From UTCFX2 sp963827155 (GTDB lineage: Bacteria > Chloroflexota > Anaerolineae > Anaerolineales > UBA4823), in assembly GCA_963827155.1 (NCBI GenBank), contig CAWGZV010000002.1:620001-684000 (forward strand): a DNA stretch of 64,000 nucleotides, in the 5' to 3' direction. The notes below the pieces were generated by a model. The model had not been told where the DNA came from. It saw only the letters and a list, made by a program, of their open reading frames with translations, and searched no databases. Shown here in pieces: positions 45,448 to 55,825 of the stretch (its first letter is position 1; each line of letters begins with the position of its first letter). The position numbers were made by a program, and so were the translations under genes.

Positions 45448-47958
45448 ATGCAGAAGCGGTTCTTCGAAAAAAACTACAACTCTTGTAATTTGAATACTGT
45501 AAAGCCGAATTGGTGGATTAAGTCAGGATTTATATGGATTATGCTCTTCAGCCTCTTTTTCGCTTTTACAAGCATAAGCAAGGCACAAACGGAGCCACCG
45601 CCGGCTTTTTCTTCTGTCAGAATGACCGCCCGCCCGGCTTTCGAAGGAAATTTCAAGTACGGCGAATGGCTGCCAGTCTACGTCGAGCTGATTAATGACA
45701 GCGCTGACCTGCAAGCTAGTGTACAAACCGCGGTTCAGGGTTCTGGGGGGACGATGGTGTTTTCCACACCTGTCGAGCTCGCTGCAGGCGCCCACAAACA
45801 GGTCACGCTCTATGTCCTGCCCAACAATTTTACGCGCCAACTCAAAATCGAGCTCATTTCAGCAGGCGAATCTCTGGCATCGCAGCCGATTGAGGTTAGA
45901 CCGAATCCAACCGTCAACTATCTGGTTGGGATCCTCTCATCCGATCGCGGCGCCCTCAATTTATTAAATACCATAGAAATCCCTGGGATAAAACGCACCA
46001 AAGTTTTGATCGATGTTCCTCCCGAAGACATCCCTGAGAAATCAGAAGGACTTCGATCGTTCGATTTACTGGTTGCGACTCATATCGATACATCGACCCT
46101 GACGCCTTCCCAGGTTTCTGCGGTCGAAAATTGGGTCCGTCAGGGTGGTCGGCTGGTAATCGGCGGGGGAGCAGATGCACAATTGACCGTTTCAGGCTTC
46201 CCACCCAGCCTGTTCCCAGCGACTATTGAGACCACGGAAGCGGTCGAGAAGCTCGGCCCTCTCGAGGAATATCCAGATCCAGACCGTCTTGTCCTCCTGC
46301 CTGGACCATTTGTCGCTGCTAAATTAAATCCGTCCGGCGGTCAAATCCTTGCAGGGGAAGAAGGGGACACTTTGATCCATGAATGGACACTTGGCAAAGG
46401 AGCGGTCGATTTTATCAGCCTCGATCCTTCCGTCGCTCCGTTTGACGCCTGGAACGGCACGACCCCATTCTGGCAAAAATTAATCGGCGCCGACGCTGTT
46501 TTCCCCGAGGGACTGCCAACGGATATCTCAAACCGCCAGCAGTTCGCCAGCAATATGCCTTATATCCTGTCCAACCTGCCAATTTTAGACCTGCCATCTG
46601 CCAAAGGGCTGGCGGTCATGCTGGCGCTATACATCCTCGTCGTTGGTCCGGTGAACTACCTCATTTTGAAATCGAAAAAACGCCTGCATTGGGCCTGGAT
46701 CACAATCCCGGCAATCACGGTTTTCTTCTCTTTAGCTTCTTTCGGGTTGGGCTATATCCTTCACGGGACCGACATTTTTATCAACAAGATTTCCGTGATC
46801 CAGGTCGACCCTTCCGGCGACGCCCACTTTGACAGCTTTATCGGCGTGTTTTCTCCCGCACAGACCAACTACCAGGTTGAAGTCAAGGAAGGCGGCTTGC
46901 TGAGCCCACTCTCGCCTTATTATGAGCCCTGGATTTCCGCGGCTCCACCTGTTAGCGGTGCATCGGGGAAAACGATGGCTTTTGTGCAGGGCGATCCGGC
47001 ATATGTGGAGGGGCTAAGCGTAGACCAGTGGTCGATGCAAAGCTTCATGTCCGAAGGATCGATCGACCAATACGGCGGGATACAATCCGATCTAAAGCTG
47101 GATAACGATCGAATTTCGGGGACGGTCACGAACAACACTTCGCATGAATTCCAGGATGCGATGGTCGTAATAGGCACAAAGTTCCACCGGATAGGACCGC
47201 TTGCTCAGGGGGAGAGCGCCGAGATTGAAATCGATTTGAGCGATATGGGCTCGCCAACGATGGGGATGTCTATCAGCTACTCAGTTTTCGAGAAAGAGCT
47301 GAACGATACGACAAATGCCCCTAACCGCCGAAGAGCTGAAGCGAAACGCGCGATCGTAGAGAATATTTTTGAGCGCACACCTCCTATGCTTTCATCGCAA
47401 TCGGCTGCTAAAACTGGTTCGTCGTATTCGATGACTCCAGTATTTGTCGGCTGGCAAGATCAAGCCCCGCCGGAAGTGAGTATTATGAATACAGAGACGG
47501 CCAGCCAGACCACGGCAGTCGTCCTTCAAAATCTGGATTATGGGTTGTCGAATGCCGGTCAAATCAGCCTTCCGCCTGGGATGATCCCGGGTAAGCTTGT
47601 GAGCTATCCTCGTGATGGAGGAACATGCGGCTCGCCGGGTTCGACCGGGGTGTATATGACGAATGGGGAAGCTATTTTTGAGTATTATGTACCCGAAAAC
47701 CTGCGCTATCTCCCAATTGATCGCTTGAAATTGGGCGTTTATACAGACAGCGGGGTTTTCATCGACCCGAAAATCGAAATCTATGATTGGGAATCCGAAT
47801 CCTGGACCCAGCTAGATGGGATCGTCCAGGGTGTAAACCTGCTGCCTGGCGGATCCAGCTTTATCCGGGAGGATGGGCAAATCAATCTAAGACTTAACAT
47901 CCAAGGCGGTCAGAGCTGCATTTATCTTTCCGTCGGTATGGAAAGCCTGTTGAATTGA
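45448..47958 (+). CDS. Large secreted/membrane protein heading the MoxR-VWA operon
   Basis: An 836-residue protein. N-terminal signal/anchor (about residues 24-45). An immunoglobulin-like region (to about 150). A domain with FDLLVATHIDTSTLTPSQVSAVENWVRQGGRLVIGGG, resembling the class I glutamine amidotransferase-like fold used as a structural module in GldG-type and BatA-type proteins. Two membrane helices near residues 388-445 joined by a basic cytosolic loop (LKSKKRLHW). A large C-terminal extracytoplasmic part follows. No catalytic Cys of a true amidotransferase is visible. I infer a scaffold or partner of the ABC-2 transporter that follows. Confidence 0.65.
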   Translation: MQKRFFEKNYNSCNLNTVKPNWWIKSGFIWIMLFSLFFAFTSISKAQTEPPPAFSSVRMTARPAFEGNFKYGEWLPVYVELINDSADLQASVQTAVQGSGGTMVFSTPVELAAGAHKQVTLYVLPNNFTRQLKIELISAGESLASQPIEVRPNPTVNYLVGILSSDRGALNLLNTIEIPGIKRTKVLIDVPPEDIPEKSEGLRSFDLLVATHIDTSTLTPSQVSAVENWVRQGGRLVIGGGADAQLTVSGFPPSLFPATIETTEAVEKLGPLEEYPDPDRLVLLPGPFVAAKLNPSGGQILAGEEGDTLIHEWTLGKGAVDFISLDPSVAPFDAWNGTTPFWQKLIGADAVFPEGLPTDISNRQQFASNMPYILSNLPILDLPSAKGLAVMLALYILVVGPVNYLILKSKKRLHWAWITIPAITVFFSLASFGLGYILHGTDIFINKISVIQVDPSGDAHFDSFIGVFSPAQTNYQVEVKEGGLLSPLSPYYEPWISAAPPVSGASGKTMAFVQGDPAYVEGLSVDQWSMQSFMSEGSIDQYGGIQSDLKLDNDRISGTVTNNTSHEFQDAMVVIGTKFHRIGPLAQGESAEIEIDLSDMGSPTMGMSISYSVFEKELNDTTNAPNRRRAEAKRAIVENIFERTPPMLSSQSAAKTGSSYSMTPVFVGWQDQAPPEVSIMNTETASQTTAVVLQNLDYGLSNAGQISLPPGMIPGKLVSYPRDGGTCGSPGSTGVYMTNGEAIFEYYVPENLRYLPIDRLKLGVYTDSGVFIDPKIEIYDWESESWTQLDGIVQGVNLLPGGSSFIREDGQINLRLNIQGGQSCIYLSVGMESLLN

Positions 47959-48098
47959 AACTCATGCGATAAAATGACTATACGCATTTTTTGGGCCGAG
48001 CTGAATTGATAATTCCATTTGATGGATTGTCAATGCGATTTAATGAGCATATCCAATGGATTTGATTACAGGAATTACCCCTTTAAGGTAAAAACTTT

Positions 48099-49049
48099 AT
48101 GGCTTACACGATTGTGACCCGGGATTTGACCCGTAAATTTGGAAAAGTGACTGCCGTGGATCGATTGGACCTCAAAGTGCCAACCGGATCGCTTTTTGGC
48201 TTGATCGGACCAAACGGGGCCGGGAAAACAACCACCCTGCGCATGCTGGCAGGACTCCTTGAGCCGACGAGCGGCGAAATCCGGATCAACGAGCTTGCGA
48301 TCAAACGCTACTGGCATGAGATTCAATGGATGATTGGATATATGCCGGATTTCTTCGGCGTGTACGACGATCTGCTGGTGTGGGAATACCTTGATTTTTT
48401 TGCCAGGTGCTACCGGCTAAAGCCCAAGCGCCGCAGCCAGACGATCGACGAGCTTCTGGAGCTGGTCGACCTAACCGAGAAACGCGAAGCCTATGTGCAT
48501 ACGCTGTCTCGGGGCATGCGCCAGCGTCTTTGTCTGGCGCACGCCTTAATCAACGATCCTCAGGTGCTGCTTCTGGACGAGCCTGCGTCTGGGCTGGACC
48601 CGCGAGCCCGCGTTGAAATGCGCGAGCTGCTACGTGAGCTTCGGAATATGAACAAGACAATCATACTCAGCTCGCATATTCTCACCGAATTGGCTGAGCT
48701 GTGCGACCAAATTGCGATCATGGAGCGGGGTCAACTGGTGGTGAGCGGTTCTCTGGATGATGTTTTGAAACGAGCTGCCGAGCGCCGATTGATGTCGATC
48801 CAGGTACTGAATGACCCAGATCGGGCGTTTACCCTGTTGGAAAGCGCACCAAAGGTTCACAATGTTTACACGCAGCGCAAGAATCACTCCACCACACATC
48901 TCGAGTTTGAATTCTCTGGCGACGATGAGTTTGCGGCGGATTTGCTCGATCTGCTAATCTCAGAAAAAATCCGAATATCCGCTTATTCCGAGACGATGAC
49001 CAACCTCGAAGAAGCATTTCTCAGGCTGACTAAAGGCGAGGTGGCATGA
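48099..49049 (+). CDS. ABC-2 type transporter ATPase
   Basis: A 316-residue ATPase of the CcmA/ABC-2 family: Walker A GPNGAGKTTTLRML, signature LSRGMRQRLCLAHALI, Walker B VLLLDEPASGLDP, H-loop LSSHIL. A C-terminal domain of about 90 residues follows. Overlaps the permease gene by 4 bases. Confidence 0.92.
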   Translation: MAYTIVTRDLTRKFGKVTAVDRLDLKVPTGSLFGLIGPNGAGKTTTLRMLAGLLEPTSGEIRINELAIKRYWHEIQWMIGYMPDFFGVYDDLLVWEYLDFFARCYRLKPKRRSQTIDELLELVDLTEKREAYVHTLSRGMRQRLCLAHALINDPQVLLLDEPASGLDPRARVEMRELLRELRNMNKTIILSSHILTELAELCDQIAIMERGQLVVSGSLDDVLKRAAERRLMSIQVLNDPDRAFTLLESAPKVHNVYTQRKNHSTTHLEFEFSGDDEFAADLLDLLISEKIRISAYSETMTNLEEAFLRLTKGEVA

Positions 49050-50251
49050 TGAACCTGTCGCAGCTGATTGAACCGAACCCGATCATTGTAAAAGAGCTGC
49101 GCTCGCGGATGCGCGGGGCGCGTGTTTTTATCACACTGACTGCAGCCCTTACCTTGTTGGCGGTGGTTGGCTATTCGCTCTACCGCGTCACCCTCACAGG
49201 ATCCCAAAACTCATCGACCCCGATCAGCCCTCAGATCGGACAGATGCTCTTCGCAGGTCTGGCTTTCTTCGAGCTGCTTGTTATCGCGGTCGTCACCCCT
49301 TCGGTCACTGCCGGTGAAATCAGCAGCGAGAAAGAGAAGCAGACCTATGAAATGCTGCTTGCAACACCGCTTAACCCAACCAGCATCCTGTGGGGAAAGC
49401 TGGTTGCGGCGATGAGCTACGTATTCCTGATCATCTTCGCGGCAGTCCCCATGGCAAGCCTGGTGTTTATCTACGGCGGGGTTTCTATTCGAGATATGGT
49501 AAAGACGCTTATTTCCTTAGTGGTGATTGCGGTTTTGTTCGGCGTGATCGGCTTGTTCTTCTCCTCGCTGTTCACCCGCACGGGGCGCGCCACCGTCTGC
49601 GCTTATCTCGCGATCGCATTGCTTCTTTTTGGACCGCTGTTTGCTGGAGTGCTTGCCGGCGTCTTGAACCAGGGAGACCCACCGCGCTGGATGATCTCAC
49701 CCAGCCCATTCATGGTGCTCGCTTCTGCGTTCCAGCCATCTGTGAATCCTGACAGCATCTCGAGCACTTTTTGGATGATCGGCAGCCCGGTCTATTGGAT
49801 CATGGGTCGACCACCCATCAGCCTGACTTCGATCCCCCGTCCAGCCTACCATCTCGGACTGCCGGTGTATCTTTTTGTCACAATCATCCTTTACCTGGTT
49901 TCAACCCGCCTGGTGAAGCCAGTACGCAAGCTCGAAATTCATTGGTCGGAAGCTGTCTTAGCATTCGTGATCCTGTTAGGCTTTCTTGGATTCGTGACAA
50001 TTGGATACCTTTCGACTACGAACCGGTACGAAAATATCAAGGTAATCGCGCCGGCTACTCCAACACCATTCATCCAATCCGCGCCACAAGACCAAGAAAA
50101 CTCCCCCAACCTGATGACGACACCCGTTCCTGAGAGCCCAGAAATCGCGCCAAAAGGATATCTGCCCCCGCAGAGGATCCCACCGGAGGTTGGCTCGCTC
50201 CTTTCTAATGGTCTGGTTACCTGGAGTGGAACCAAGCCCGGTTTGACATGA
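49046..50251 (+). CDS. ABC-2 type transporter permease
   Basis: A 401-residue membrane protein with about seven hydrophobic segments. The cytosolic motif VKELRSRMRGARVF and SSEKEKQTYEMLLATPLNPTSILWGKL are typical of ABC-2 (NosY/GldF-like) permeases. A Pro-rich tail follows the last helix. It overlaps both neighbours by 4 bases, so production is coupled to the ATPase and to the coiled-coil protein. Confidence 0.85.
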   Translation: MMNLSQLIEPNPIIVKELRSRMRGARVFITLTAALTLLAVVGYSLYRVTLTGSQNSSTPISPQIGQMLFAGLAFFELLVIAVVTPSVTAGEISSEKEKQTYEMLLATPLNPTSILWGKLVAAMSYVFLIIFAAVPMASLVFIYGGVSIRDMVKTLISLVVIAVLFGVIGLFFSSLFTRTGRATVCAYLAIALLLFGPLFAGVLAGVLNQGDPPRWMISPSPFMVLASAFQPSVNPDSISSTFWMIGSPVYWIMGRPPISLTSIPRPAYHLGLPVYLFVTIILYLVSTRLVKPVRKLEIHWSEAVLAFVILLGFLGFVTIGYLSTTNRYENIKVIAPATPTPFIQSAPQDQENSPNLMTTPVPESPEIAPKGYLPPQRIPPEVGSLLSNGLVTWSGTKPGLT

Positions 50252-51867
50252 ACGAACTGAAGACCCGACTGGTTCCGATTCGCAACCGGATGCGCCTGCG
50301 AAACAGCTGGCTCAGCATACAGCGCATGATCTGGCTGCCCGCGGCAGCAGGATTGGCTGTTCAAATCGTTGGGCGGTTTTTCCCCATTCAGCAGCTATGG
50401 GCATGGACGCTGCTGCCGATGGGGGTCTGGATCGCGTCCCAAGCGAGCTACCACATGTTGAAACCGCTTTCTCTGGACCAGACCGCTCGCCAGATGGACC
50501 TTGAGCTCTCATTAAAAGAGCGAATATCCACATCACTAGCCTTCATGCCATCCCAAAATAACAGTCTAAGTCAAAATCTCCTGCTCAGGCAGCGATCCGA
50601 TGCCCTGGACCATCTGCGTTCGATTAATCCAAGGCAAGCATTTCCTTTTCTTTGGCTCAAGAAACCGATGCTAGTAGGGGCCTTACTCTTATCGGTCGCT
50701 TTTCTCTCGGGAATACTGCCTAATCCGATGACGGCGCTCCTCAGGGAGCGGACTGAAATCCGTCAAGCCGTGCAGGAACAGGCTGCTCGGGTGGAAAAAC
50801 TACGAGAGGACGCAGCTATAAACCAAGAACTGACGCCAGAATCGCGCGAGCAACTCATTAAAGAGCTGGATGAGCTTGCAAAAGCCCTCAAACAAAACCG
50901 GGGAGACCTGGAGCAGGCAATCGCAGATCTTAATCGATTTGAAGCGCAAGCCCGGCTGAGCCTGGATCCTGAGCTTGGCGCACAGCAGGCATTACAGGAA
51001 GCTATCGCCCAACAGCTCGCTCGAATGGCAGGCGAATCCCCAACTAGCTCCATTCCGGATAACCCCCAACAAGCACTGGAAGAGCTGATGAAACAAGTTG
51101 AATCGATGGACGAAACTGAGCGGGAAAAGCTCGCCCGCGAGCTGGCGAAACTGGCTGCGCAAGCGGCTCAGGCAGGAGATCTTCACGCAAGCCAGGCGCT
51201 CTCGGGGCTGGCTCAATCTCTGCAAGAAAGCGACCTTTCGGCTGCGCAAGCTGCCGCTAAGAACTTAAAAGCGGCTATGAGCCAGCTTGACCAGAACCTG
51301 ACAAACCAGGCCGCAATCCAAGGTCTGCTTGATCAAACGCAAGCAAGCCAGCAAGCCCTGGTGCAAGCTGGGAGAGCGGCTGCCCAGCATTCAGGCAGGC
51401 AGCAAGCTGCGGGAAGCGGTCAAGATGCTGGACAATCGCCTGGGCAGACCGCGGGGCAAAACCCGGGGCAATCTACCGGGCAAGGTCAACCTAGCGGAGG
51501 CGGCGGCTCCAAAGCAAATACGCTTCCACCAGCGACCGGTGGGCGTACAACGCTGCGGTCTCCACAAGGAGAAGCGGCTAATGCAGTAGAAGGGCTGCTG
51601 AACCAAAGCATTTACGCCCCATGGCAGCGATCCGAGGATAACGGCGATCCGCTTTTTATCCCTGGTCAAGACAGCGGTCAGGGACAGACCTCCACAATCG
51701 AAGGACAGGGGCAGAATCCTGGGATGTACAATCCGGCGCTGGTGCCTTATTACCAGGTATTTCCACAATATTTGAGCGCGGCAAATCAAGCCATGGAAAG
51801 CAGCTACATCCCTGGGGACCTGGTCGATTACGTCCGCCAATATTTTTCGTCGCTTGAACCGAAATAA
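50248..51867 (+). CDS. Coiled-coil membrane protein (DUF4175-like)
   Basis: A 539-residue protein. Hydrophobic segments at about residues 30-70 and 132-152, then a long Ala/Gln/Glu-rich coiled coil (about 165-375), then a low-complexity Gly/Gln/Ser linker (SGQDAGQSPGQTAG and similar, about 375-425). It ends in a conserved-looking C-terminal block with PALVPYYQVFPQYLSAANQAMESSYIP. It resembles DUF4175 proteins found beside MoxR/VWA genes. Probably a structural part of the same envelope complex. Confidence 0.65.
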   Translation: MNELKTRLVPIRNRMRLRNSWLSIQRMIWLPAAAGLAVQIVGRFFPIQQLWAWTLLPMGVWIASQASYHMLKPLSLDQTARQMDLELSLKERISTSLAFMPSQNNSLSQNLLLRQRSDALDHLRSINPRQAFPFLWLKKPMLVGALLLSVAFLSGILPNPMTALLRERTEIRQAVQEQAARVEKLREDAAINQELTPESREQLIKELDELAKALKQNRGDLEQAIADLNRFEAQARLSLDPELGAQQALQEAIAQQLARMAGESPTSSIPDNPQQALEELMKQVESMDETEREKLARELAKLAAQAAQAGDLHASQALSGLAQSLQESDLSAAQAAAKNLKAAMSQLDQNLTNQAAIQGLLDQTQASQQALVQAGRAAAQHSGRQQAAGSGQDAGQSPGQTAGQNPGQSTGQGQPSGGGGSKANTLPPATGGRTTLRSPQGEAANAVEGLLNQSIYAPWQRSEDNGDPLFIPGQDSGQGQTSTIEGQGQNPGMYNPALVPYYQVFPQYLSAANQAMESSYIPGDLVDYVRQYFSSLEPK

Positions 51868-51921
51868 ACTCTATCTGAATCGATATCCGAATAGACGATA
51901 CACAATTGATGGGAATCAAGC

Positions 51922-53013
51922 ATGAACCAATCGAAAATCGACAAATCAAAACCCGGCCGGACGAGAGACGACCTCACGATAGACGATCCCAAGAGCTACG
52001 ATCTCACGATCGGAGGTCAACAAGAAGCAGATCAATCGATGTCGCCGGAAGAATTCCGCGAGCTGGTGAAGGAGATTGAAAAGGAGATCGCTTCCGTGAT
52101 CGTCGGACAGCAGGAGCTCATCCGGCAGACGATTGTCACACTGTTGGCGGGGGGAAACGCGCTCTTGGAAGGCGTGCCCGGGCTTGGAAAGACCATGCTG
52201 GTGAGGACTCTGGCACAGGCAATCGACTGCAGCTTCTCGCGGATTCAATTTACACCCGACCTCATGCCAGCGGATATCGTGGGCACGAACCTGATCGTCG
52301 AAGACGAGTCAGGCAGGCGAAGCTTTCAATTTGAACCTGGGCCGATTTTTGCCAATCTGGTGCTGGCTGATGAAATCAACCGGGCCACTCCAAAAACCCA
52401 ATCTGCGATGCTCGAAGCGATGCAGGAGCACAGCGTCACAGTCGCGAAGACCACCCGGACTCTGGCTGAGCCCTTCTTCGTAATGGCGACGCAGAATCCC
52501 TTGGAAATGGAGGGCACCTATCCTCTGCCTGAAGCTCAGCTGGATCGGTTTTTCCTCAAGATCCTCGTACCTTTCCCATCCGAAGATGAGCTGGTCGAGA
52601 TCGCCAACCGCACGACAACCATCGCTGTACCAGCCGCCAGCAAAGCTGCAGGAAGCGAGGAAATTTTAAAGATGCAGAAGCTGGCACGCCAGCTGCCAAT
52701 TGCTCCACATGTGACCGCCTTCGCCGCAAGGCTGCTTAAATCGACCCATCCTGACCAATCTAATTCGCCAAAAATTGTGCGTGATTTCGTGCGGTTTGGC
52801 GCAAGCCCACGAGGTCTGCAAGCAATGATCGTCGCAGGTAAGATATTTGCTCTCATCGATGGACGCTTCAATGTCGCGTATGACGATATCCGCCAGGCTG
52901 CCCCGCCTGCCCTACGGCACAGGTTGATCCTGAATTTCGATGCACACGCCGAAGGGATCGATGCGGACCAGATTCTCCAGCAACTCGCTGAAGGCATACC
53001 GGTCGAGGCATGA
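51922..53013 (+). CDS. MoxR-family AAA+ ATPase
   Basis: A 363-residue AAA+ chaperone-like ATPase. Walker A GVPGLGKTML, Walker B LVLADEINRATPKTQSAMLEAMQE (the MoxR signature), sensor 1 MATQNPLEMEGTYPLPEAQLDRF, and a C-terminal lid. An acidic N-terminal extension of about 40 residues precedes it. It overlaps the DUF58 gene by 4 bases. MoxR ATPases act with DUF58 and VWA proteins in metal insertion or assembly of envelope complexes. Confidence 0.94.
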   Translation: MNQSKIDKSKPGRTRDDLTIDDPKSYDLTIGGQQEADQSMSPEEFRELVKEIEKEIASVIVGQQELIRQTIVTLLAGGNALLEGVPGLGKTMLVRTLAQAIDCSFSRIQFTPDLMPADIVGTNLIVEDESGRRSFQFEPGPIFANLVLADEINRATPKTQSAMLEAMQEHSVTVAKTTRTLAEPFFVMATQNPLEMEGTYPLPEAQLDRFFLKILVPFPSEDELVEIANRTTTIAVPAASKAAGSEEILKMQKLARQLPIAPHVTAFAARLLKSTHPDQSNSPKIVRDFVRFGASPRGLQAMIVAGKIFALIDGRFNVAYDDIRQAAPPALRHRLILNFDAHAEGIDADQILQQLAEGIPVEA

Positions 53014-53897
53014 CTTCTGACCCTACTTCTCAGCGCCTGTTCGATGAGGCCTTTTTACGCCGCCTGGAGCGGATGGCTCTGGTTTTTCGCAAGTCGTCTG
53101 TGAGCAATGCACAGGGCGAGCGAAGGAGCGCCCAGCGAGGCCAGTCGATTGAGTTTTCCGATTTTCGGCCTTATACCCTGGGGGACGATTTCCGCCGGAT
53201 TGATTGGAATGCCTATGCCCGGCTTGAACGCTTATTCATTAAACTGTTTGTTGAAGAGAGAGATATTCTGCTCCACCTGCTGATCGATAACAGCCTATCG
53301 ATGAATTGGGGAGAGCCGAATAAGCTGAATTTCTCGTTGAGAGCTGCAGCAGCGATCGGATATATCGCCCTGGTCGGGTTGGACCGGGTCTCTGCGGAGG
53401 CGCTTTACACCCCGTCAATCAAGCCAACAACAAGCTTTCTGCCAGTTCGCGGTAAACGATCTACCCTCTCCCTATTTTCCTACCTGCAAAGCATCACGGT
53501 TGCAACGGAAAACCTGCAGACGCCCAGGATGCAAGCCCCTCCTGGGAGCGATGTCGTCATATTTAGTGATTTGATGTCTGATATCTGGCAACCGCTGATC
53601 CAACGCATTAGCGGCGCAGGTCGAGAATTAACTTTGATCCATATCCTCTCGCCCGATGAGCTGCTGCCTAATTTTGAAGGCGAATTTCGGCTGGTTGACA
53701 GCGAATCCCGGGAGCAAGTTGAAATCACCGCTGATTACGAGACGATTCAACGCTACATCACCGAGCTGAAAGCCTGGCAGAATAACTGGCAGACCTTCTG
53801 CACTCGACGCCAGATCAGCTACCTGACAATTTCCAGCGAAGTAGACCTGACCGAGCTGCTTTTTGCGATGTTGCCCGATAAAGGGGTCTTGAGATGA
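53010..53897 (+). CDS. DUF58 protein
   Basis: A 295-residue protein with the DUF58 block GQSIEFSDFRPYTLGDDFRRIDWNAYARLERLFIKLFVEERD and a degenerate VWA-like fold (LLIDNSLSMNWG, a MIDAS-type DxSxS). Overlaps both neighbours by 4 bases. Partner of the MoxR ATPase. Confidence 0.92.
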   Translation: MTSDPTSQRLFDEAFLRRLERMALVFRKSSVSNAQGERRSAQRGQSIEFSDFRPYTLGDDFRRIDWNAYARLERLFIKLFVEERDILLHLLIDNSLSMNWGEPNKLNFSLRAAAAIGYIALVGLDRVSAEALYTPSIKPTTSFLPVRGKRSTLSLFSYLQSITVATENLQTPRMQAPPGSDVVIFSDLMSDIWQPLIQRISGAGRELTLIHILSPDELLPNFEGEFRLVDSESREQVEITADYETIQRYITELKAWQNNWQTFCTRRQISYLTISSEVDLTELLFAMLPDKGVLR

Positions 53898-55825
53898 GCT
53901 TCGTTAACCCGGCTGCACTCGGTTTGGGTCTCCTTCTGCCGGTAATCGTAGTTTTTTATCTATTAAAATTACGCAGAGAAGAACGCCCGATCTCAAGCAC
54001 ATACCTCTGGCAGCGAATGGTCCGCGATATGCAAGCAAATGCCCCATGGCAGCGCTTGCAGCGGAACCTGCTCCTGATTCTGCAGCTCCTTTTTCTTATT
54101 GCGGTCACCCTCGCAGCCGGTCGACCATTTCTATGGGCAGAAGGGATCAAAAGCCAGGCTGTGATCTTTATCTTTGATGTTTCCGCCAGTATGGGCGCTT
54201 CAGACATCATCCCCAGCAGGCTGGAAGCCGCGAAATCCGAAGCCAAAAGGATTATCGAACGCCTGCCGGCAGAGGCGCGCATCACGCTCATTACAGCCGG
54301 AAGCCAGCCGCACACGCTCCTTTCGCTCTCCTCCGACCGAAACCTGGCAAACAGGGCGATTAACCAGATAAAGGTCATGCCTACCGGAAGCGAACTTGGA
54401 CCTGCACTTCAGATCGCATCTGCAATCGCCAGGCGCCAGACGGATTCTCAAACCGTGGTCTTTACAGACAGCACCGCTTCGCTGCCCGAAAGAGCTGCGC
54501 TGCCTGAAAACACCAGGGTTGAAAGCTACGGAGAGGGCAGCTCGAATCAAGGCATCGCGATGCTTTCTTTAGAAAGAAATCCAGCAGACGGCTCGCTAAC
54601 CGGATTCGCCCAGGCGGCGAACTACAGCGATGTTCCAGCGGAAAGGCGGATCATTTTTTATGCGGACGGCGTTTTAGTAAACGCGGTTGACCTCTCTATC
54701 GCTGCGCATTCCAGCCAGCCGGCGATCGTTTCGGGGATTATCAGCAAGACCCAAATCGTGGAAGCCCGGCTGTCTTCACCGGTCGAAACCCCAGATTTTC
54801 TCAGCATCGACGATCAGGCCTTTGCCGCTGCCCGGACACCTGAGACTTCAAAAATCTTGCTGGTCAGCAGCGGCAACATTTTTCTAGAGACTGCCTTGAG
54901 CCTGATCCCGGAAATTGGGCTCGAGCTCGTTGACCCGGGGTCCCCAATAGAAGGCAATCCCAGCGTGGTGATCTACGACCGCAGCCTTCCGGATCCTGAG
55001 GACGTGCCCCAGGCGAATCTGTTCTTCATCGCCCCACCTGCCAGCACAGAATTCTTTACCCGGACCGGGGAGCTGCAATCGCCGATCCCTGTTTTAGCCG
55101 AACCTGTGGATCCCCTCGTTGAGGACCTCGAATTGAAAAGCGTGAGCATCCTGGATTCAGGCGTTTTTTCACTCCCAAGCTGGGCAAAACCGCTGATCGT
55201 GGATACCGATCCAGCAGAAACACAATACCCCTTATTATTCGCCGGTGAATTTGGAGACCGGCGTGTATCAGTAATGGCTTTCGACCTTACCCGCACAGAT
55301 TTGCCGCTTCAAGTTTCATTCCCGATCATGATCTCACGGATGATGAGCTGGCTTGCGCCAACAGGCGTCCGACAAATCCCAGCGGCTGTGAACCCAGGCG
55401 ATCCGGTGCAACTCCTGTGGAACCGTACTGGAAGTGAGGCGTCCATCTCTGAAGCAAAGGTAATCCGGCCAGACGGCTCAATTGAGATCATCGATCTAAA
55501 TTCAGAAAATCCGGTTATCGAAGACACAACCCAGGTTGGGATTTATCGGGTTGATTTTCCGGATCAAGATTATGCCTATTTTTCGGTCAATCTATTCTCC
55601 CCACAGGAATCAGCCATATCACCCGGCAAAGGGGTCACCGCTGCAAACGCCGTTCCAACCAATGCGCCCGGCTCGCAACCTTTGGCAAAACAGGAATGGT
55701 GGAGGCTTGCAGGCGTGTTAGGACTGGTAATCCTGCTGATTGAATGGCTGGTCTTCTATCGAGCAGCCGTCCTGCGCCTTTGGACCGGATTTTTCAGCTG
55801 GCAGGCGAGGAAGAGACAGATTTGA
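53894..55825 (+). CDS. BatA-like VWA membrane protein
   Basis: A 643-residue protein. Two N-terminal helices with the BatA_N motif (LLPVIVVFYLLKLRREERPISSTYLW), a VWA domain with an intact MIDAS (FDVSASMG, about residue 96), a long beta-rich region (about 265-590) and a C-terminal helix. Extracytoplasmic VWA domains bind partner proteins through Mg2+. It shares one base with the next gene. Confidence 0.88.
   Translation: MSFVNPAALGLGLLLPVIVVFYLLKLRREERPISSTYLWQRMVRDMQANAPWQRLQRNLLLILQLLFLIAVTLAAGRPFLWAEGIKSQAVIFIFDVSASMGASDIIPSRLEAAKSEAKRIIERLPAEARITLITAGSQPHTLLSLSSDRNLANRAINQIKVMPTGSELGPALQIASAIARRQTDSQTVVFTDSTASLPERAALPENTRVESYGEGSSNQGIAMLSLERNPADGSLTGFAQAANYSDVPAERRIIFYADGVLVNAVDLSIAAHSSQPAIVSGIISKTQIVEARLSSPVETPDFLSIDDQAFAAARTPETSKILLVSSGNIFLETALSLIPEIGLELVDPGSPIEGNPSVVIYDRSLPDPEDVPQANLFFIAPPASTEFFTRTGELQSPIPVLAEPVDPLVEDLELKSVSILDSGVFSLPSWAKPLIVDTDPAETQYPLLFAGEFGDRRVSVMAFDLTRTDLPLQVSFPIMISRMMSWLAPTGVRQIPAAVNPGDPVQLLWNRTGSEASISEAKVIRPDGSIEIIDLNSENPVIEDTTQVGIYRVDFPDQDYAYFSVNLFSPQESAISPGKGVTAANAVPTNAPGSQPLAKQEWWRLAGVLGLVILLIEWLVFYRAAVLRLWTGFFSWQARKRQI

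Noticed and set aside
51400..51560. Gly/Gln/Ser repeats in the coiled-coil gene as a possible DNA repeat or CRISPR
   Set aside because: The repetition is at amino-acid level in a flexible linker, with no regular spacers.
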